DNA of 38,195 nt from Streptomyces sp. 8K308. Its GTDB lineage: Bacteria > Actinomycetota > Actinomycetes > Streptomycetales > Streptomycetaceae. This document shows, in pieces, positions 17,262-26,195 of the stretch. The stretch spans positions 1-38,195 of the forward strand of contig NZ_SMKC01000030.1 of NCBI RefSeq assembly GCF_004348315.1. Reading direction: 5' to 3'. Every line of letters starts with the position of its first letter. Position 1 is the stretch's first letter. Made by a program: the position numbers and the translations under genes. The notes under the pieces were generated by a model that was given only the letters and a program-made list of their open reading frames with translations, did not search any database and had not been told where the DNA came from.

Positions 17262-18133
17262 TGCGTGGGATCATCCTGGCGGGCGGCTCGGGCACCCGGC
17301 TGCGCCCGCTGACCCAGGTGCTGTCCAAGCAGTTGTTGCCGGTGTTCGACAAGCCGCTGGTCTACTACCCGTTGTCGGTTCTGATGCTGGCCGGCGTCCG
17401 GGAGATCCTGGTGATCAGCATGCCCGGTCATCTCGACCAGTACCGCGCACTGTTGGGGGACGGCGACCGGCTCGGCATCCGTCTGGCCTACGCCGAGCAG
17501 GAGCGGCCCCGCGGCATCGCGGAGGCGCTGTTGATCGGCCGTGACTTCGTCGGGGACGACCAGGTCGCGCTGATGCTCGGCGACAACGTCTTCCACGGGC
17601 ACGACCTGGCCCCGCTGCTGCGGGAGCAGGTGGTGAAGCTCTCGGGCGCGACGCTCTTCGGCTACGCGGTGGCCGATCCGCAACGGTACGGCGTCGCGGT
17701 GCTCGACGACGACGGGCGGCTGGTCGACATCGAGGAGAAGCCGGCGCGGCCGCGCTCCAACCTGGCGGTCACGGGCCTGTACCTCTACGACAACGAGGTG
17801 TTGGACCACGCGGCGGGGCTGACTCCGTCGGCGCGTGGCGAGTTGGAGATCAGCGACGTCAACCGCCGGTTCATCGCGGAGGGCAGGGCACAGCTGGTCA
17901 ATCTGGGCCGGGGCACGATGTGGCTCGACGCGGGCACCCACGAGAGCCTGATGGAGGCCGCCAACTACGTGCGGGTCGTCCAACAGCGCCAGGGGACGCA
18001 GATCGCCTGCGTCGAGGAGGTGGCCTACCGGATGGGCACCCTCGACCGGTCGGGTCTGGACGCCGCGATCGAGAGCGTGGGCGTGACGTCCGACTACGGC
18101 CGCTATCTCAGGCAAGTACGCGACGAACGCTGA
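17261..18133 (+). CDS. rmlA: Glucose-1-phosphate thymidylyltransferase
   Basis: 290 residues, the normal length for the short RmlA type. It begins MRGIILAGGSGTRLRPLT, the nucleotide-binding signature, and contains KQLLPVFDKPLVYYP, LGDNVFHG (Mg-binding Asp), VEEVAYRMG-type C-terminal motifs and EISDVNRRF. It joins glucose-1-phosphate and dTTP to give dTDP-glucose for RmlB. Having both genes inside the PKS operon means that the sugar is made for this product. No 3,5-epimerase, 2,3-dehydratase or aminotransferase is visible nearby, so the later sugar steps are either few or encoded outside the window. Confidence 0.96.
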   Translation: MRGIILAGGSGTRLRPLTQVLSKQLLPVFDKPLVYYPLSVLMLAGVREILVISMPGHLDQYRALLGDGDRLGIRLAYAEQERPRGIAEALLIGRDFVGDDQVALMLGDNVFHGHDLAPLLREQVVKLSGATLFGYAVADPQRYGVAVLDDDGRLVDIEEKPARPRSNLAVTGLYLYDNEVLDHAAGLTPSARGELEISDVNRRFIAEGRAQLVNLGRGTMWLDAGTHESLMEAANYVRVVQQRQGTQIACVEEVAYRMGTLDRSGLDAAIESVGVTSDYGRYLRQVRDER

Positions 18134-18146
18134 GGAGGAGAGTGCC

Positions 18147-18341
18147 ATGCGGGTCAGCGTCGACCAGGACAGGTGTGTCGGTTCCGGGCAGTGCGCGCAG
18201 ACTTCGGAGGAGGTGTTCGACCAGAGCGAGGAGGACGGCCTCGTCGTCCTCCTGGCCGAGAGCCCGTCGACGGCGCACCGGGAGACGGTCAGGCGGGCGG
18301 CGGCGCAGTGCCCCGTGTCGGCGATCTCGCTCGTCGAGTGA
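18147..18341 (+). CDS. Small ferredoxin, probably [3Fe-4S], partner of the P450
   Basis: 64 residues. Three cysteines are placed as in P450-associated ferredoxins: Cys10, Cys16 and Cys55 (CP). Gly13 occupies the place of the missing fourth ligand, which points to a 3Fe-4S cluster. A strong AGGAGG site lies about nine bases before the ATG at 18147. It is the last gene of the operon, 13 bp after RmlA, and its natural partner is the P450 at 11900. Confidence 0.94.
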   Translation: MRVSVDQDRCVGSGQCAQTSEEVFDQSEEDGLVVLLAESPSTAHRETVRRAAAQCPVSAISLVE

Positions 18342-18366
18342 GGGGCGCGCGGTCCTGATCGAGTGT

Positions 18367-18395
18367 CGGGTGGCCCGGGTGGCACGGGCCACCCG
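18367..18395. terminator. Hairpin between convergent ferredoxin and TetR genes
   Basis: Perfect 11-bp arms CGGGTGGCCCG and CGGGCCACCCG enclose a 7-base loop, 25 bp after the ferredoxin stop and 27 bp before the TetR stop. There is no T-run, as is common in GC-rich actinomycetes. It probably ends transcription from both sides. Confidence 0.75.
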
Positions 18396-18422
18396 TTCGC
18401 GCGTCCTGGATCGGCGCCCGGC

Positions 18423-19013
18423 TCAGGCGGAGGCGACGATGGCCGCCGAGGCGCGCAGGTAGCCGAGGAGGTCGTCGACGAGCCCTTCGGGGTCGGCGTT
18501 GCCCTTGCCGCCGACCGCGAGGTGCCCGATCAGCGCGAGGTCGACCGCGCCGTGGACGACGGCCTGGAGCAGGGCCGTCACGCGCTCGGTGTCCCCCGCC
18601 GGGAGCGCGCCCGCCCGCTGGGCCGACTCGACGATGCCGAGCAGCGTCTCGCGGCTCGACTCGGCGGCGATGGCCAGGGCCTCGACGTCGGGGCCCCACG
18701 CCCCGAACACCAGCCGGAAGCGGGCCGGATAGGCCAGCGCCCAGCCCACGTACTCGCGCAGGGCCGCGCGCAGCACCGCCTCGGCGGGCAGGTCACGCTG
18801 CCACAGGGCGGCCAACGCCTCGCCGAGCCGGGTGAGTTCGCGGGCGGCGACGCTTGCGAGCAGCGCCTCCTTGTTGGCGAAGTGCTTGTAGGGAGCGTTG
18901 TGCGACACGCCCGCGCGATGCCCCACCTCGCGCAGGGTCACCGACTCACGCCCGCCCGCGTCGAGGAGCTCGGCCGCGGCGGATATCAGCAGTTCGCGAG
19001 TACGAGGGGCCAC
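18423..19013 (-). CDS. TetR-family repressor next to the MMPL exporter
   Basis: 196 residues: an N-terminal helix-turn-helix (LREVGHRAGVSHNAPYKHF, about 28-46) and a helical ligand-binding C-terminus. It is divergent from the MMPL gene and probably represses the MMPL-MFS export pair and itself, being relieved by a pathway compound. The start is a GTG at 19013. No ribosome binding site precedes it, but TATAGT lies six bases upstream (19020-19025 on the other strand), so the mRNA may be leaderless. Palindromic sites at 19051-19094 are the likely operators. Confidence 0.92.
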   Translation of the reverse strand: MAPRTRELLISAAAELLDAGGRESVTLREVGHRAGVSHNAPYKHFANKEALLASVAARELTRLGEALAALWQRDLPAEAVLRAALREYVGWALAYPARFRLVFGAWGPDVEALAIAAESSRETLLGIVESAQRAGALPAGDTERVTALLQAVVHGAVDLALIGHLAVGGKGNADPEGLVDDLLGYLRASAAIVASA

Positions 19014-19050
19014 ATTTCGACTATACCGCGCACCCCTCGGGAGAGCGCCG

Positions 19051-19097
19051 GGTTGACGCTGTACACCCCCGCTGTTAGGTTGACGCTGTCAACCCCC
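19051..19097. promoter_or_regulatory. Duplicated TetR-type operator in the TetR/MMPL divergent region
   Basis: Two 20-bp copies lie 27 bp apart, at 19051-19070 and 19078-19097, differing at two positions. The second contains the perfect palindrome GGTTGACGCTGTCAACC (19078-19094); the first is an imperfect version. The placement between a TetR gene and its divergent transporter is the usual arrangement for a TetR operator. Confidence 0.75.
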
Positions 19098-19199
19098 TTG
19101 GCGAGGGCCGGCTTTCGGCTTACCCGCCGATGCCGTGTGGCTCGACTCGCCCTCGGCCTCGCTCCGTTCACGTATGACGACTCATCAGGTGGCATCTCT

Positions 19200-21413
19200 A
19201 TGTTCTCATGGCTGGGGCGCTGTGCCTACGGGCGGAGGCGCGGCTTACTCATCGCGGCGGCCCTGTTCGTGGTGCTCGCCGGTGTCTGGGGCAGTGGCGT
19301 CTTCAGCGCCATGGGCAGCGGCGGCTACACCGCCCCCGACGCGGAGGCCAACCGCGCCAACGCGTTGCTCGAGGAGCACTTCGGCCACCAGCCGGGGGAC
19401 GTCGACGCCGTGGCGGTGTACACCGACCCCACCGGGGAACTGACCGTCGACGACCCGGACTTCGAGCGCGCGGTGACAGCCGCGCTCGCCAGGCTCCCGG
19501 AGTCCGAGGTCGTCTCGTCGACCAGCTACTGGAGCCCGGAGCTCACCCCGGAACAGCGCGCCGAGTACGTCGCCGAGGACCGCCACTCCACCTTCGCGAC
19601 GATCACCCTGCGCGGCGAGGACTCCGCCGAGCGCCTGGAGTCCTACGGCGACATCCAGGACCAGGTGCGCGCCGACAACCTGGAGACCTACCTCGGCGGC
19701 GGGTTCACCAGCGAGTACCAGCTCCAGCGGCTCGCCACGGAGAACCTGGCCACCGCCCAGTTGATCTCACTGCCGATCCTGCTGCTCCTCCTCCTGGTCA
19801 TCTTCCGCGGCCTCGTGGCCGCGGCCATCCCGGTCGCCCTCGGGATCATGGCAATCCTCGGCTCGATGGTCCTGCTCCGCGGGCTCACCTACGTCACCGA
19901 CGTCTCGATCTTCGCCCTGGAGATCTCCACGCTGCTCGGCCTCGGACTCGCCATCGACTACGGGCTCTTCATGGTCAGCCGGTTCCGCGAGGAGCTCGAC
20001 CGCCGGGACGACGACGTGCGCGCGGCCCTGGTGGCCACGATGAACACGGCGGGCCGCACGGTCGCGTTCTCCGGCCTCACCGTCGTCATCGGGCTCTGCG
20101 GACTGCTGTTCTTCCCGCAGCCGGTCTCCCGCTCCTTCGGCTTCGGCGGCATCACCGTGGTGCTCTTCGACATCGTGGCGGCGCTGCTGGTGCTCCCGGC
20201 GGCGCTCGCGGTGCTCGGCCGCCGGATCAACGCGCTGAGCCTGCCGTGGCCGCGCCGCGGGACCGCCGCCGTCACCCGGGAGGACCGGGCGTGGGCCAGG
20301 TTGGCGAGCGCCGTCACCCGGCGCCCCCTGCCGTGGTTGACCGGCGGGCTGCTGGCGCTCCTGGTCGCGGCCGCCCCGCTGCTGTCGCTCCAGCCCGGCA
20401 TGACCAACCACCGCTACCTGCCCGTCACCAACGAGGGCCAGGTGGTGGCCGGGATGCTCAACGAGGAGTTCCCGCCCGACGGCCCCGCCGGCACCCGCGT
20501 GGACATCGCCCTGTCCGGCCCCGTCGAGCGGACCGCCGTCGACGACTACCTGCGCACCCTGGAAGGCCTCGAGGGAGCGACCAGGACCGCCGTCCACCGC
20601 GCCGACTCCGAGCTGACCTGGGTGACCGTCTCCCACCGCGGCGAGGCCGACGACGCGGCCAACCTCGACCTGGTGCGCGAGATCAGGGCACTCGACCCGC
20701 CGGCCGGCGCCACCGAGGTCCTCGTCGGCGGTCTCGGCGGCCCGGCGATCAGCCTCGACAACACCGAGGCGACCACCGACTCGCTGCCGTGGGCGCTCGT
20801 CTTCGTCGGCCTCTCGTCCCTGGTCCTGCTCTTCCTCGCCTTCCGGTCGGTGCTCGTGCCGCTCAAGGCCGTGATCGTGGCCTTCCTCTCGCTCGCGGCC
20901 TCGCTCGGCATCATCGTCTGGGGCTTCCAGGAGGGCGGGCTCGCGGGACTGCTCGACTTCCACGAGGTGGGCACGACCGACGTGTGGACCCTGGGCCTCA
21001 TCGTCACCATCGCCTTCGGCCTGGTCACCGACTACGAGATGTTCCTGGTGAGCCGGGTGAGCGAGGAGTACCAGGCCACCGGCGACAACCACCGCGCCAT
21101 CAACGTGGGCCTGCGCGGCACCGGTTCGGTCATCACGCGCGCCGCGCTGCTGATGATCGTCGTGCTCGCCGCGATGGGGCTCACGGCCACCTCGCTGTTC
21201 CTGATGACCCTCGGCATCGGGCTGACGCTCTCCGTGGTGATCGACGCCACCGTGGTCCGCTCGGTCGTCGTGCCCGCCGCGATGCAACTGCTCGGCCACG
21301 CCAACTGGTGGCCGGGCCGACCGCGCCGGCCGCACGACAGGACCGACCCGCCGCCGGAGTCGCCTTCCACGAGGCCCGCCGTCGCGGAGGGCGAACCGAT
21401 CCGCCATGCCTGA
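19200..21413 (+). CDS. MMPL-family RND transporter
   Basis: 737 residues with the RND layout: one N-terminal membrane segment (about 15-35), an external loop, a block of membrane helices (about 180-345), a second external loop and a final membrane block (about 530-700). The Asp-Tyr pairs typical of MmpL proton relays are present at Asp253-Tyr254 and Asp611-Tyr612. MMPL proteins export lipids and lipid-like metabolites, which fits a product containing a FAAL-derived acyl chain. I chose the ATG at 19200, seven bases after AGGTGG; the frame is open far upstream but that part has no membrane-protein character and crosses the TetR gene. Codon 16 is TTA (19245). The MFS gene follows after 45 bp. 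Confidence 0.94.
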   Translation: MFSWLGRCAYGRRRGLLIAAALFVVLAGVWGSGVFSAMGSGGYTAPDAEANRANALLEEHFGHQPGDVDAVAVYTDPTGELTVDDPDFERAVTAALARLPESEVVSSTSYWSPELTPEQRAEYVAEDRHSTFATITLRGEDSAERLESYGDIQDQVRADNLETYLGGGFTSEYQLQRLATENLATAQLISLPILLLLLLVIFRGLVAAAIPVALGIMAILGSMVLLRGLTYVTDVSIFALEISTLLGLGLAIDYGLFMVSRFREELDRRDDDVRAALVATMNTAGRTVAFSGLTVVIGLCGLLFFPQPVSRSFGFGGITVVLFDIVAALLVLPAALAVLGRRINALSLPWPRRGTAAVTREDRAWARLASAVTRRPLPWLTGGLLALLVAAAPLLSLQPGMTNHRYLPVTNEGQVVAGMLNEEFPPDGPAGTRVDIALSGPVERTAVDDYLRTLEGLEGATRTAVHRADSELTWVTVSHRGEADDAANLDLVREIRALDPPAGATEVLVGGLGGPAISLDNTEATTDSLPWALVFVGLSSLVLLFLAFRSVLVPLKAVIVAFLSLAASLGIIVWGFQEGGLAGLLDFHEVGTTDVWTLGLIVTIAFGLVTDYEMFLVSRVSEEYQATGDNHRAINVGLRGTGSVITRAALLMIVVLAAMGLTATSLFLMTLGIGLTLSVVIDATVVRSVVVPAAMQLLGHANWWPGRPRRPHDRTDPPPESPSTRPAVAEGEPIRHA

Positions 21414-21458
21414 CAGCCCACGCACCACGGAACCACGGAAGAGCGGCAGGAGAGGACA

Positions 21459-22949
21459 GTGACACAGGTTCAGGAACTCAGCCCGGAGGTCGCCGGGGGT
21501 TCGCCCCGCAGACGGACCGCCGCGCTGACCGTGCTCCTCATCGGCATGCTGATGGACCTGCTGGACACGGGCATCGTCAACGTGGCGCTCCCGCCCATCC
21601 AGCAGGACCTCGACGCCAGCAGCGCCGCCCTCCAGTGGCTGATCGCCGGCTACTCGCTGCCGTTCGCCATCGGCCTGATCACCGGCGGGCGCCTCGGCGA
21701 CCTCTACGGCCGCAAGCGGGTCTTCATGATCGGCATGGGGCTCTTCGTCGTCACCTCCCTGTTGTGCACGGTGGCGCAGACCGGCGGGCAGCTGGTCGCC
21801 TTCCGGGTGGCCCAAGGTCTGGCGGCCGCGCTGATGGTGCCCCAGGTGATCGCGACCATCCAGGTCATGTACGCGCCGCACGAACGCGCCAAGCCGATCA
21901 CCGCGGCGGGCGCCATGTACGCGGTCAGCTCGGTGGGCGGCCCCATCGTGGGGGCGCTGCTGACCGAGAGCGACATCGCCGGGCTCGGCTGGCGACTGAT
22001 CTTCCTGGTCAACGTGCCGGTCGGAGTGGCGACGCTGGTGGCGGCGCACTTCCTGCTGCCGGAGTCGCGGTCGGCGACCGCCAACCGGCTCGACGTCACC
22101 GGCATGGTCCTGGTGGCGATCGGGCTGCTGCTCCTGCTCTACCCGCTGGCCGTGGGGCACGAGGAGGGGTGGCCGGCCTGGACGTTCGTCAGCATGCTGC
22201 TCTCGGTGCCGGCCCTCGCGGTCTTCGTGGCCCACCAACGGCGCCGCGCCGCCTCTCCCCTGCTGCCGATGTCGCTGTTCCAGCACCGCTCGTTCACCGG
22301 CGGGATGGTGATCCTGCTCCTGGGCTTCGGCGCGGTCTTCGGCTTCTTCCTGACCTTCACGGTCTACCTGCAGAACGGCCTCGGCTACAGCATCATGCGC
22401 GCCGGCGTGGCCGGAATCTGGTGGGGACTGGCGGCCGCGGTGTTCGCCGGTCTCGCCATCAACGTGCTGGCCCAGCGGTTCGGCCGGCGCGTCGTGCAGG
22501 CGGGCCTCGTGATCACCACGCTCGGCCTGGTCGCCATGCTGCTGGTGGTCAGGCAACAGGGCCCGGACGCCGGCGCCGTGGCGCTGGCGCTGCCGCTGGT
22601 ACTCGGCGGGGCCGGCATGGGCTTCTCCATCTCCATCGTGATGGACTTCGCGCTTTCCGACGTGCCGGTGACCGAGGCCGGATCGGCCTCGGGCGTGTTG
22701 AACGCGCTTCAGCAGACCGGCGCCGCGATCGGGGTTTCCGCCATCGGCGCGCTGTTCTTCGGATTACTGCCGGCCGAACCCACACCGACGGAGTGGGCGG
22801 GCGAATCGAGCCAGGCATTCGAGCAGACTCTACTGCTTCCCGTCGGCATGATGATCGTGGCATTCGCGGCGAGTTTCCTGCTGCCACGACTCGCCGCCCA
22901 TCGTCAGGCTCCGTCGGCGACGGCCGACGAGCCTGTCACATCGGGCTGA
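21459..22949 (+). CDS. MFS drug-efflux transporter, DHA2 (14-TM, EmrB/QacA-like)
   Basis: 496 residues, strongly hydrophobic, with about 14 predicted membrane helices. The MFS motif A appears as GGRLGDLYGRKRVF after the second helix, and an early LDTGIVNVALPPI segment is typical of DHA2 proton antiporters. It probably gives self-resistance by exporting the cluster product or an intermediate. The start is GTG at 21459, preceded by AGGAGAGG. It sits 45 bp after the MMPL gene and is likely co-transcribed and TetR-controlled with it. A TTA codon occurs at 22764, near the 3' end. A strong hairpin follows the stop. Confidence 0.95.
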   Translation: MTQVQELSPEVAGGSPRRRTAALTVLLIGMLMDLLDTGIVNVALPPIQQDLDASSAALQWLIAGYSLPFAIGLITGGRLGDLYGRKRVFMIGMGLFVVTSLLCTVAQTGGQLVAFRVAQGLAAALMVPQVIATIQVMYAPHERAKPITAAGAMYAVSSVGGPIVGALLTESDIAGLGWRLIFLVNVPVGVATLVAAHFLLPESRSATANRLDVTGMVLVAIGLLLLLYPLAVGHEEGWPAWTFVSMLLSVPALAVFVAHQRRRAASPLLPMSLFQHRSFTGGMVILLLGFGAVFGFFLTFTVYLQNGLGYSIMRAGVAGIWWGLAAAVFAGLAINVLAQRFGRRVVQAGLVITTLGLVAMLLVVRQQGPDAGAVALALPLVLGGAGMGFSISIVMDFALSDVPVTEAGSASGVLNALQQTGAAIGVSAIGALFFGLLPAEPTPTEWAGESSQAFEQTLLLPVGMMIVAFAASFLLPRLAAHRQAPSATADEPVTSG

Positions 22950-22972
22950 ATACCCCCCGATTCAGCCCTGCT

Positions 22973-23013
22973 GGCGAGCCCCGCCGCCTCGGAACGAGGC
23001 GGCGGGGCTCGCC
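22973..23013. terminator. Perfect 19-bp hairpin after the MFS gene
   Basis: Arms at 22973-22991 and 22995-23013 are perfect inverted repeats with a GAA loop, starting 23 bp after the MFS stop. No T-tract follows. Very probably a transcription terminator separating the export genes from the regulator. Confidence 0.85.
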
Positions 23014-23303
23014 ATGTCTCGCGCGTGAAATCCGCTCGCTCACACGGAAACAAACGTGAGAATTCGCATCGTTTCGGAAACCGCTTAATTCAGAAATGGT
23101 TGCGGTATCGCCGGAAGGCATTCAAACTGGAGTACGGCACCGAAGCGCGACTCCAACAGGCGTGCACTCGACCAACGCGCGCCCCCTACTTCGACGACCT
23201 CCAAGGTCGCGACCACCAGGACCGGACAGAGCGGAAATCCCCGGAAAACCGCATCGGACATCTCACGACTCAGCAGGTGAACCACGTCTCCAAGGGGGAG
23301 GAC
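23014..23303 (+). promoter_or_regulatory. Leader/promoter region of the LAL regulator (no gene seen)
   Basis: About 290 bp without a convincing gene. Bases 23040-23130 are clearly less GC-rich than the surroundings, as expected of a promoter region. The frame of the regulator is open through this stretch with an ATG at 23025, but it lacks a ribosome binding site and encodes low-complexity basic sequence. I see no clear -35/-10 pair. Confidence 0.45.
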
Positions 23304-26135
23304 ATGATTCCAGTCGATCGTGAACAGGATCTACACATTTTACGCGAGGCATACACGGCCTGCCTCAACGGTTGGGGGCAACTCGTCGTGGTCAGCGGCG
23401 GCGTGGCCTGTGGCAAAACCGAACTGACCCGCGCGTTCGCCAAACACGCCGTGGACGAGGGGGCGGTGCTGCTCTCCGCGACCGGCTCGCATGCGGAACA
23501 GACACTTCCATTCGGCCTCCTACGGCAGCTGTTCCACGGCGTCGATCCCTTCCGAATGATCGACCTTTCCTCGGGGTCGCTGAACTCGGCGGCCGACTCG
23601 CCAACCATCGACCGCGACTGCGCCGGGGTTCTCGACGAACTCTGCGAGGAACTCATCCAGTTGGCCACGAACCGGCCCGTGGTGATCACCGTCGACGACA
23701 TCCAGTTCGCCGACAAGCCCTCCTTACGCGCGTTGCTCTACCTCGAACGCCGCCTCAGGACCTCCAGGGTGCTGCTGGTCTTCACCGAGTGGACGCTGCC
23801 CAACGCCGGCTACGACCTCTTCCGCTCGGAGATCGTGCGCCCACTGCAGACCGTCCATCTCCAGTTGGCCCCGCTGTCCCGCGCGGGGATCGGCCGACTG
23901 CTCGACGAGGAGCTCGGGCCGAAGCTGGCGGAGTCGCTCGCCGCCGAGTGTCACGCCCTGAGCGGCGGCAACCCCCTGCTGGTCAGGGCGTTGATCGACG
24001 ACCAGCGCGCGCTCCGGCACCATCAGGCGATCCCGCTGACGGACGGCACGCTCGCGGTGGGCCAGCAGTTCACCCGCGCCCTGATCGCCTGCCTGCGCCG
24101 GTGGGGGCGGACGCCCTACGACGTCGCCTGCGGCCTCGGCATCCTCTGGGAGAACCGGCCGAGCCACTCGCTGCTCGGCGAGTTGCTCGACATCGAGCCC
24201 GGCGACGTCCGGCGGGCGGTCGACGTGCTGGAGACGGCAGGCCTGGCGACCGGTGGCCAGTTGCGGCACTCGGCGGTCAGGACCGCGGTCCTCGAGAGCG
24301 TGAGCCCCGCCGAACAGGCGGCGCTGCACCTGAAGGCCGCCGAGCTGTTGCACGGCCGCGAGGCGAGGGCCGCTGACATCGCCGCGCAGCTCATGGCCGC
24401 CGACCGGCTCGGCGCCACCGTGCGGGGCCGGTGGGCGGTCGACGCGCTGCGTCAGGCCGCGCAGGACCACCTGCTCAGCCACCGGTTCGACGCCGTGCCC
24501 GGATGGCTCGACCTCGCGGCACGCGGCTGCGTCGACGGGAACGAACGGGCCGAGGTGCTCAGCCTGCTGCTGCGCGTCGAGTGGGCACGCCGGCCGTCCG
24601 TGGCGTCCCGGCACCTGGCGGCGCTTGAGGCGGCGCGCGCGGACGGCCACCTGTCCCAGGACGACGTGCTCTACCTGGCGAAGTACCTGCTGTGGTACGG
24701 CCACCTGGACGAGCTGGGCGAGGTGTTGACCGCCATCGCCGACTCCGCCTCGAGCGATCCGGCGGCACCCGGCAGTCTCGGCCTGACGGTGGAGTGGCTC
24801 AGGTTCCTGTGCCCACCGGCCGGCCAGGGCATCGCGCGCCACATGGCCTCGCCCCAGATGGTCTCAGGCACGACCTGGGCGAGGGCGGTGGACATGCTGG
24901 ACCGCATTCGCGCCGGCGGCCCGCGGGAGGCCATCATCGCCGCGGCGGAACAGGTGCTCAGCAGCTCCCCGCTGCGCGACGAGACCATCGATCTCCAGCT
25001 GTCCGCCCTGTTGGCGTTGCTCTACGTCGACGGCGACCAGCGCGCCGAGGCGCTGTGCCAGCTGCTGCTCGCCGACGCGATCAGCCAGCACGCGCCGGTG
25101 TGGCGGGCGATGATCGGCGCGATCTACGCGCTCATCCTGTCGCGCCGCGGCGACCTCGCCGGCGCCGGGCGCCAGGCGAAGACGGCCCAGGACCTGTTCA
25201 CCGGCCAGGGTTGGGGGGTGGCGATCGGCATCCCGCTGTCCGTGCGGGTGGCCGTCGCGACCAGGACCGGCCGGTACGCCGAGGCGTCGGCCGCGCTCCA
25301 CCTGCCCGTGCCCGAGGCGATGTTCCAGACCCAGTTCGGGCTCTTCTACCTCTACGAACGAGGGCTGTTCTACCTGGCCACCAACCGGGTGCACTCCGCC
25401 ATGGCGGACTTCACGCGGTGCGGCGAGCTGATGCGCCAGTGGAACCTGGACGTCCAGACCCTGGTCCCGTGGCGGCTCGGCGCCGCCAGGACGCACCTCG
25501 CCATGGGCAACCCGCGAGCCGCCCGCGCCCTGGTCGAGGAGCAGTTCGCCGGTTCGGCCCCGATCGGCCCCCGTACCCGGGGGATGTTCCTGCGCGTCCT
25601 CGCCGCGACGTCCGAGCCCGAGGACCGCGTGGACCTGCTGCGCGAGTCGGTCAAGCTGCTGGCCGAGGGCGGCGACCAGTTTGAGCTGTCCGGCGCGCTG
25701 CGCGAGCTCAGCCTGGCGCTCCAGGCCAGTGGCGAGGCGTCAGAGGCCCGCGCCGTCAGCGCCCGGGCGGCACAGCTCGACAGGTGGTACGGGGACGAGC
25801 CGCCCCACCCGGAGCCGCTGCACCCCGACGCGCTCCCCCTGGCCGACCCGATAGGCCGTCACATGTCCTCCGCGCTGTGGAAGGTCGGTGCGCTGAGCGA
25901 GGCCGAGCGCCGGGTCGCCGTGCTGGCGGCCCTCGGTCTGACCAACCGGGAGATCAGCGCCAAGCTGTACATCACCGTAAGCACGGTGGAACAGCATCTG
26001 ACCCGGGTCTACCGGAAACTCAAGGTAAATCGGCGTACCGATCTGCCGGCCGATCTCGACCAGTACTCCACCGCCGAACTGGCGACGGCCTCCTCGGCCT
26101 CGCAGCGTGGGTCCCGGCGTTCGCGCGGCCGTTGA
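23304..26135 (+). CDS. LAL-type (large ATP-binding LuxR-family) transcriptional activator
   Basis: 943 residues. An N-terminal AAA/STAND ATPase has Walker A GGVACGKT (32-39) and Walker B VVITVDD with Asp131/Asp132. A long helical, TPR-like middle follows, and the C-terminus holds a LuxR helix-turn-helix (about 875-910, LTNREISAKLYITVSTVEQH). Proteins of this layout (for example PikD and RapH) are pathway-specific activators of macrolide-type clusters, so this is the probable switch for the PKS operon and the glycosylation operon. I chose the ATG at 23304 because GGGGGAGG lies just upstream and the family's conserved N-terminus begins there. Two TTA codons (23340 and 23724) make translation dependent on the bldA tRNA if the host is a streptomycete. 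Confidence 0.94.
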   Translation: MIPVDREQDLHILREAYTACLNGWGQLVVVSGGVACGKTELTRAFAKHAVDEGAVLLSATGSHAEQTLPFGLLRQLFHGVDPFRMIDLSSGSLNSAADSPTIDRDCAGVLDELCEELIQLATNRPVVITVDDIQFADKPSLRALLYLERRLRTSRVLLVFTEWTLPNAGYDLFRSEIVRPLQTVHLQLAPLSRAGIGRLLDEELGPKLAESLAAECHALSGGNPLLVRALIDDQRALRHHQAIPLTDGTLAVGQQFTRALIACLRRWGRTPYDVACGLGILWENRPSHSLLGELLDIEPGDVRRAVDVLETAGLATGGQLRHSAVRTAVLESVSPAEQAALHLKAAELLHGREARAADIAAQLMAADRLGATVRGRWAVDALRQAAQDHLLSHRFDAVPGWLDLAARGCVDGNERAEVLSLLLRVEWARRPSVASRHLAALEAARADGHLSQDDVLYLAKYLLWYGHLDELGEVLTAIADSASSDPAAPGSLGLTVEWLRFLCPPAGQGIARHMASPQMVSGTTWARAVDMLDRIRAGGPREAIIAAAEQVLSSSPLRDETIDLQLSALLALLYVDGDQRAEALCQLLLADAISQHAPVWRAMIGAIYALILSRRGDLAGAGRQAKTAQDLFTGQGWGVAIGIPLSVRVAVATRTGRYAEASAALHLPVPEAMFQTQFGLFYLYERGLFYLATNRVHSAMADFTRCGELMRQWNLDVQTLVPWRLGAARTHLAMGNPRAARALVEEQFAGSAPIGPRTRGMFLRVLAATSEPEDRVDLLRESVKLLAEGGDQFELSGALRELSLALQASGEASEARAVSARAAQLDRWYGDEPPHPEPLHPDALPLADPIGRHMSSALWKVGALSEAERRVAVLAALGLTNREISAKLYITVSTVEQHLTRVYRKLKVNRRTDLPADLDQYSTAELATASSASQRGSRRSRGR

Positions 26136-26195
26136 CCGGTCCGCCCGACGCATGCGAATTCGGCTCGCGCACGGAATTGGCGCACGCCCCTGACA

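Noticed and set aside
18363..19199. Upstream extension of the MMPL reading frame
   Set aside because: It runs through the TetR gene and the operator region and lacks membrane-protein character; the ATG at 19200 has a ribosome binding site and starts the first helix.
19767..22556. A 929-residue minus-strand frame opposite the MMPL and MFS genes
   Set aside because: Composition is a His/Asp/Gln/Arg-rich complement of membrane-protein codons, with no recognisable domain.
23025..23303. Longer N-terminus for the LAL regulator from ATG 23025
   Set aside because: No ribosome binding site, low-complexity basic sequence, and the conserved N-terminus with a strong ribosome binding site begins at 23304.
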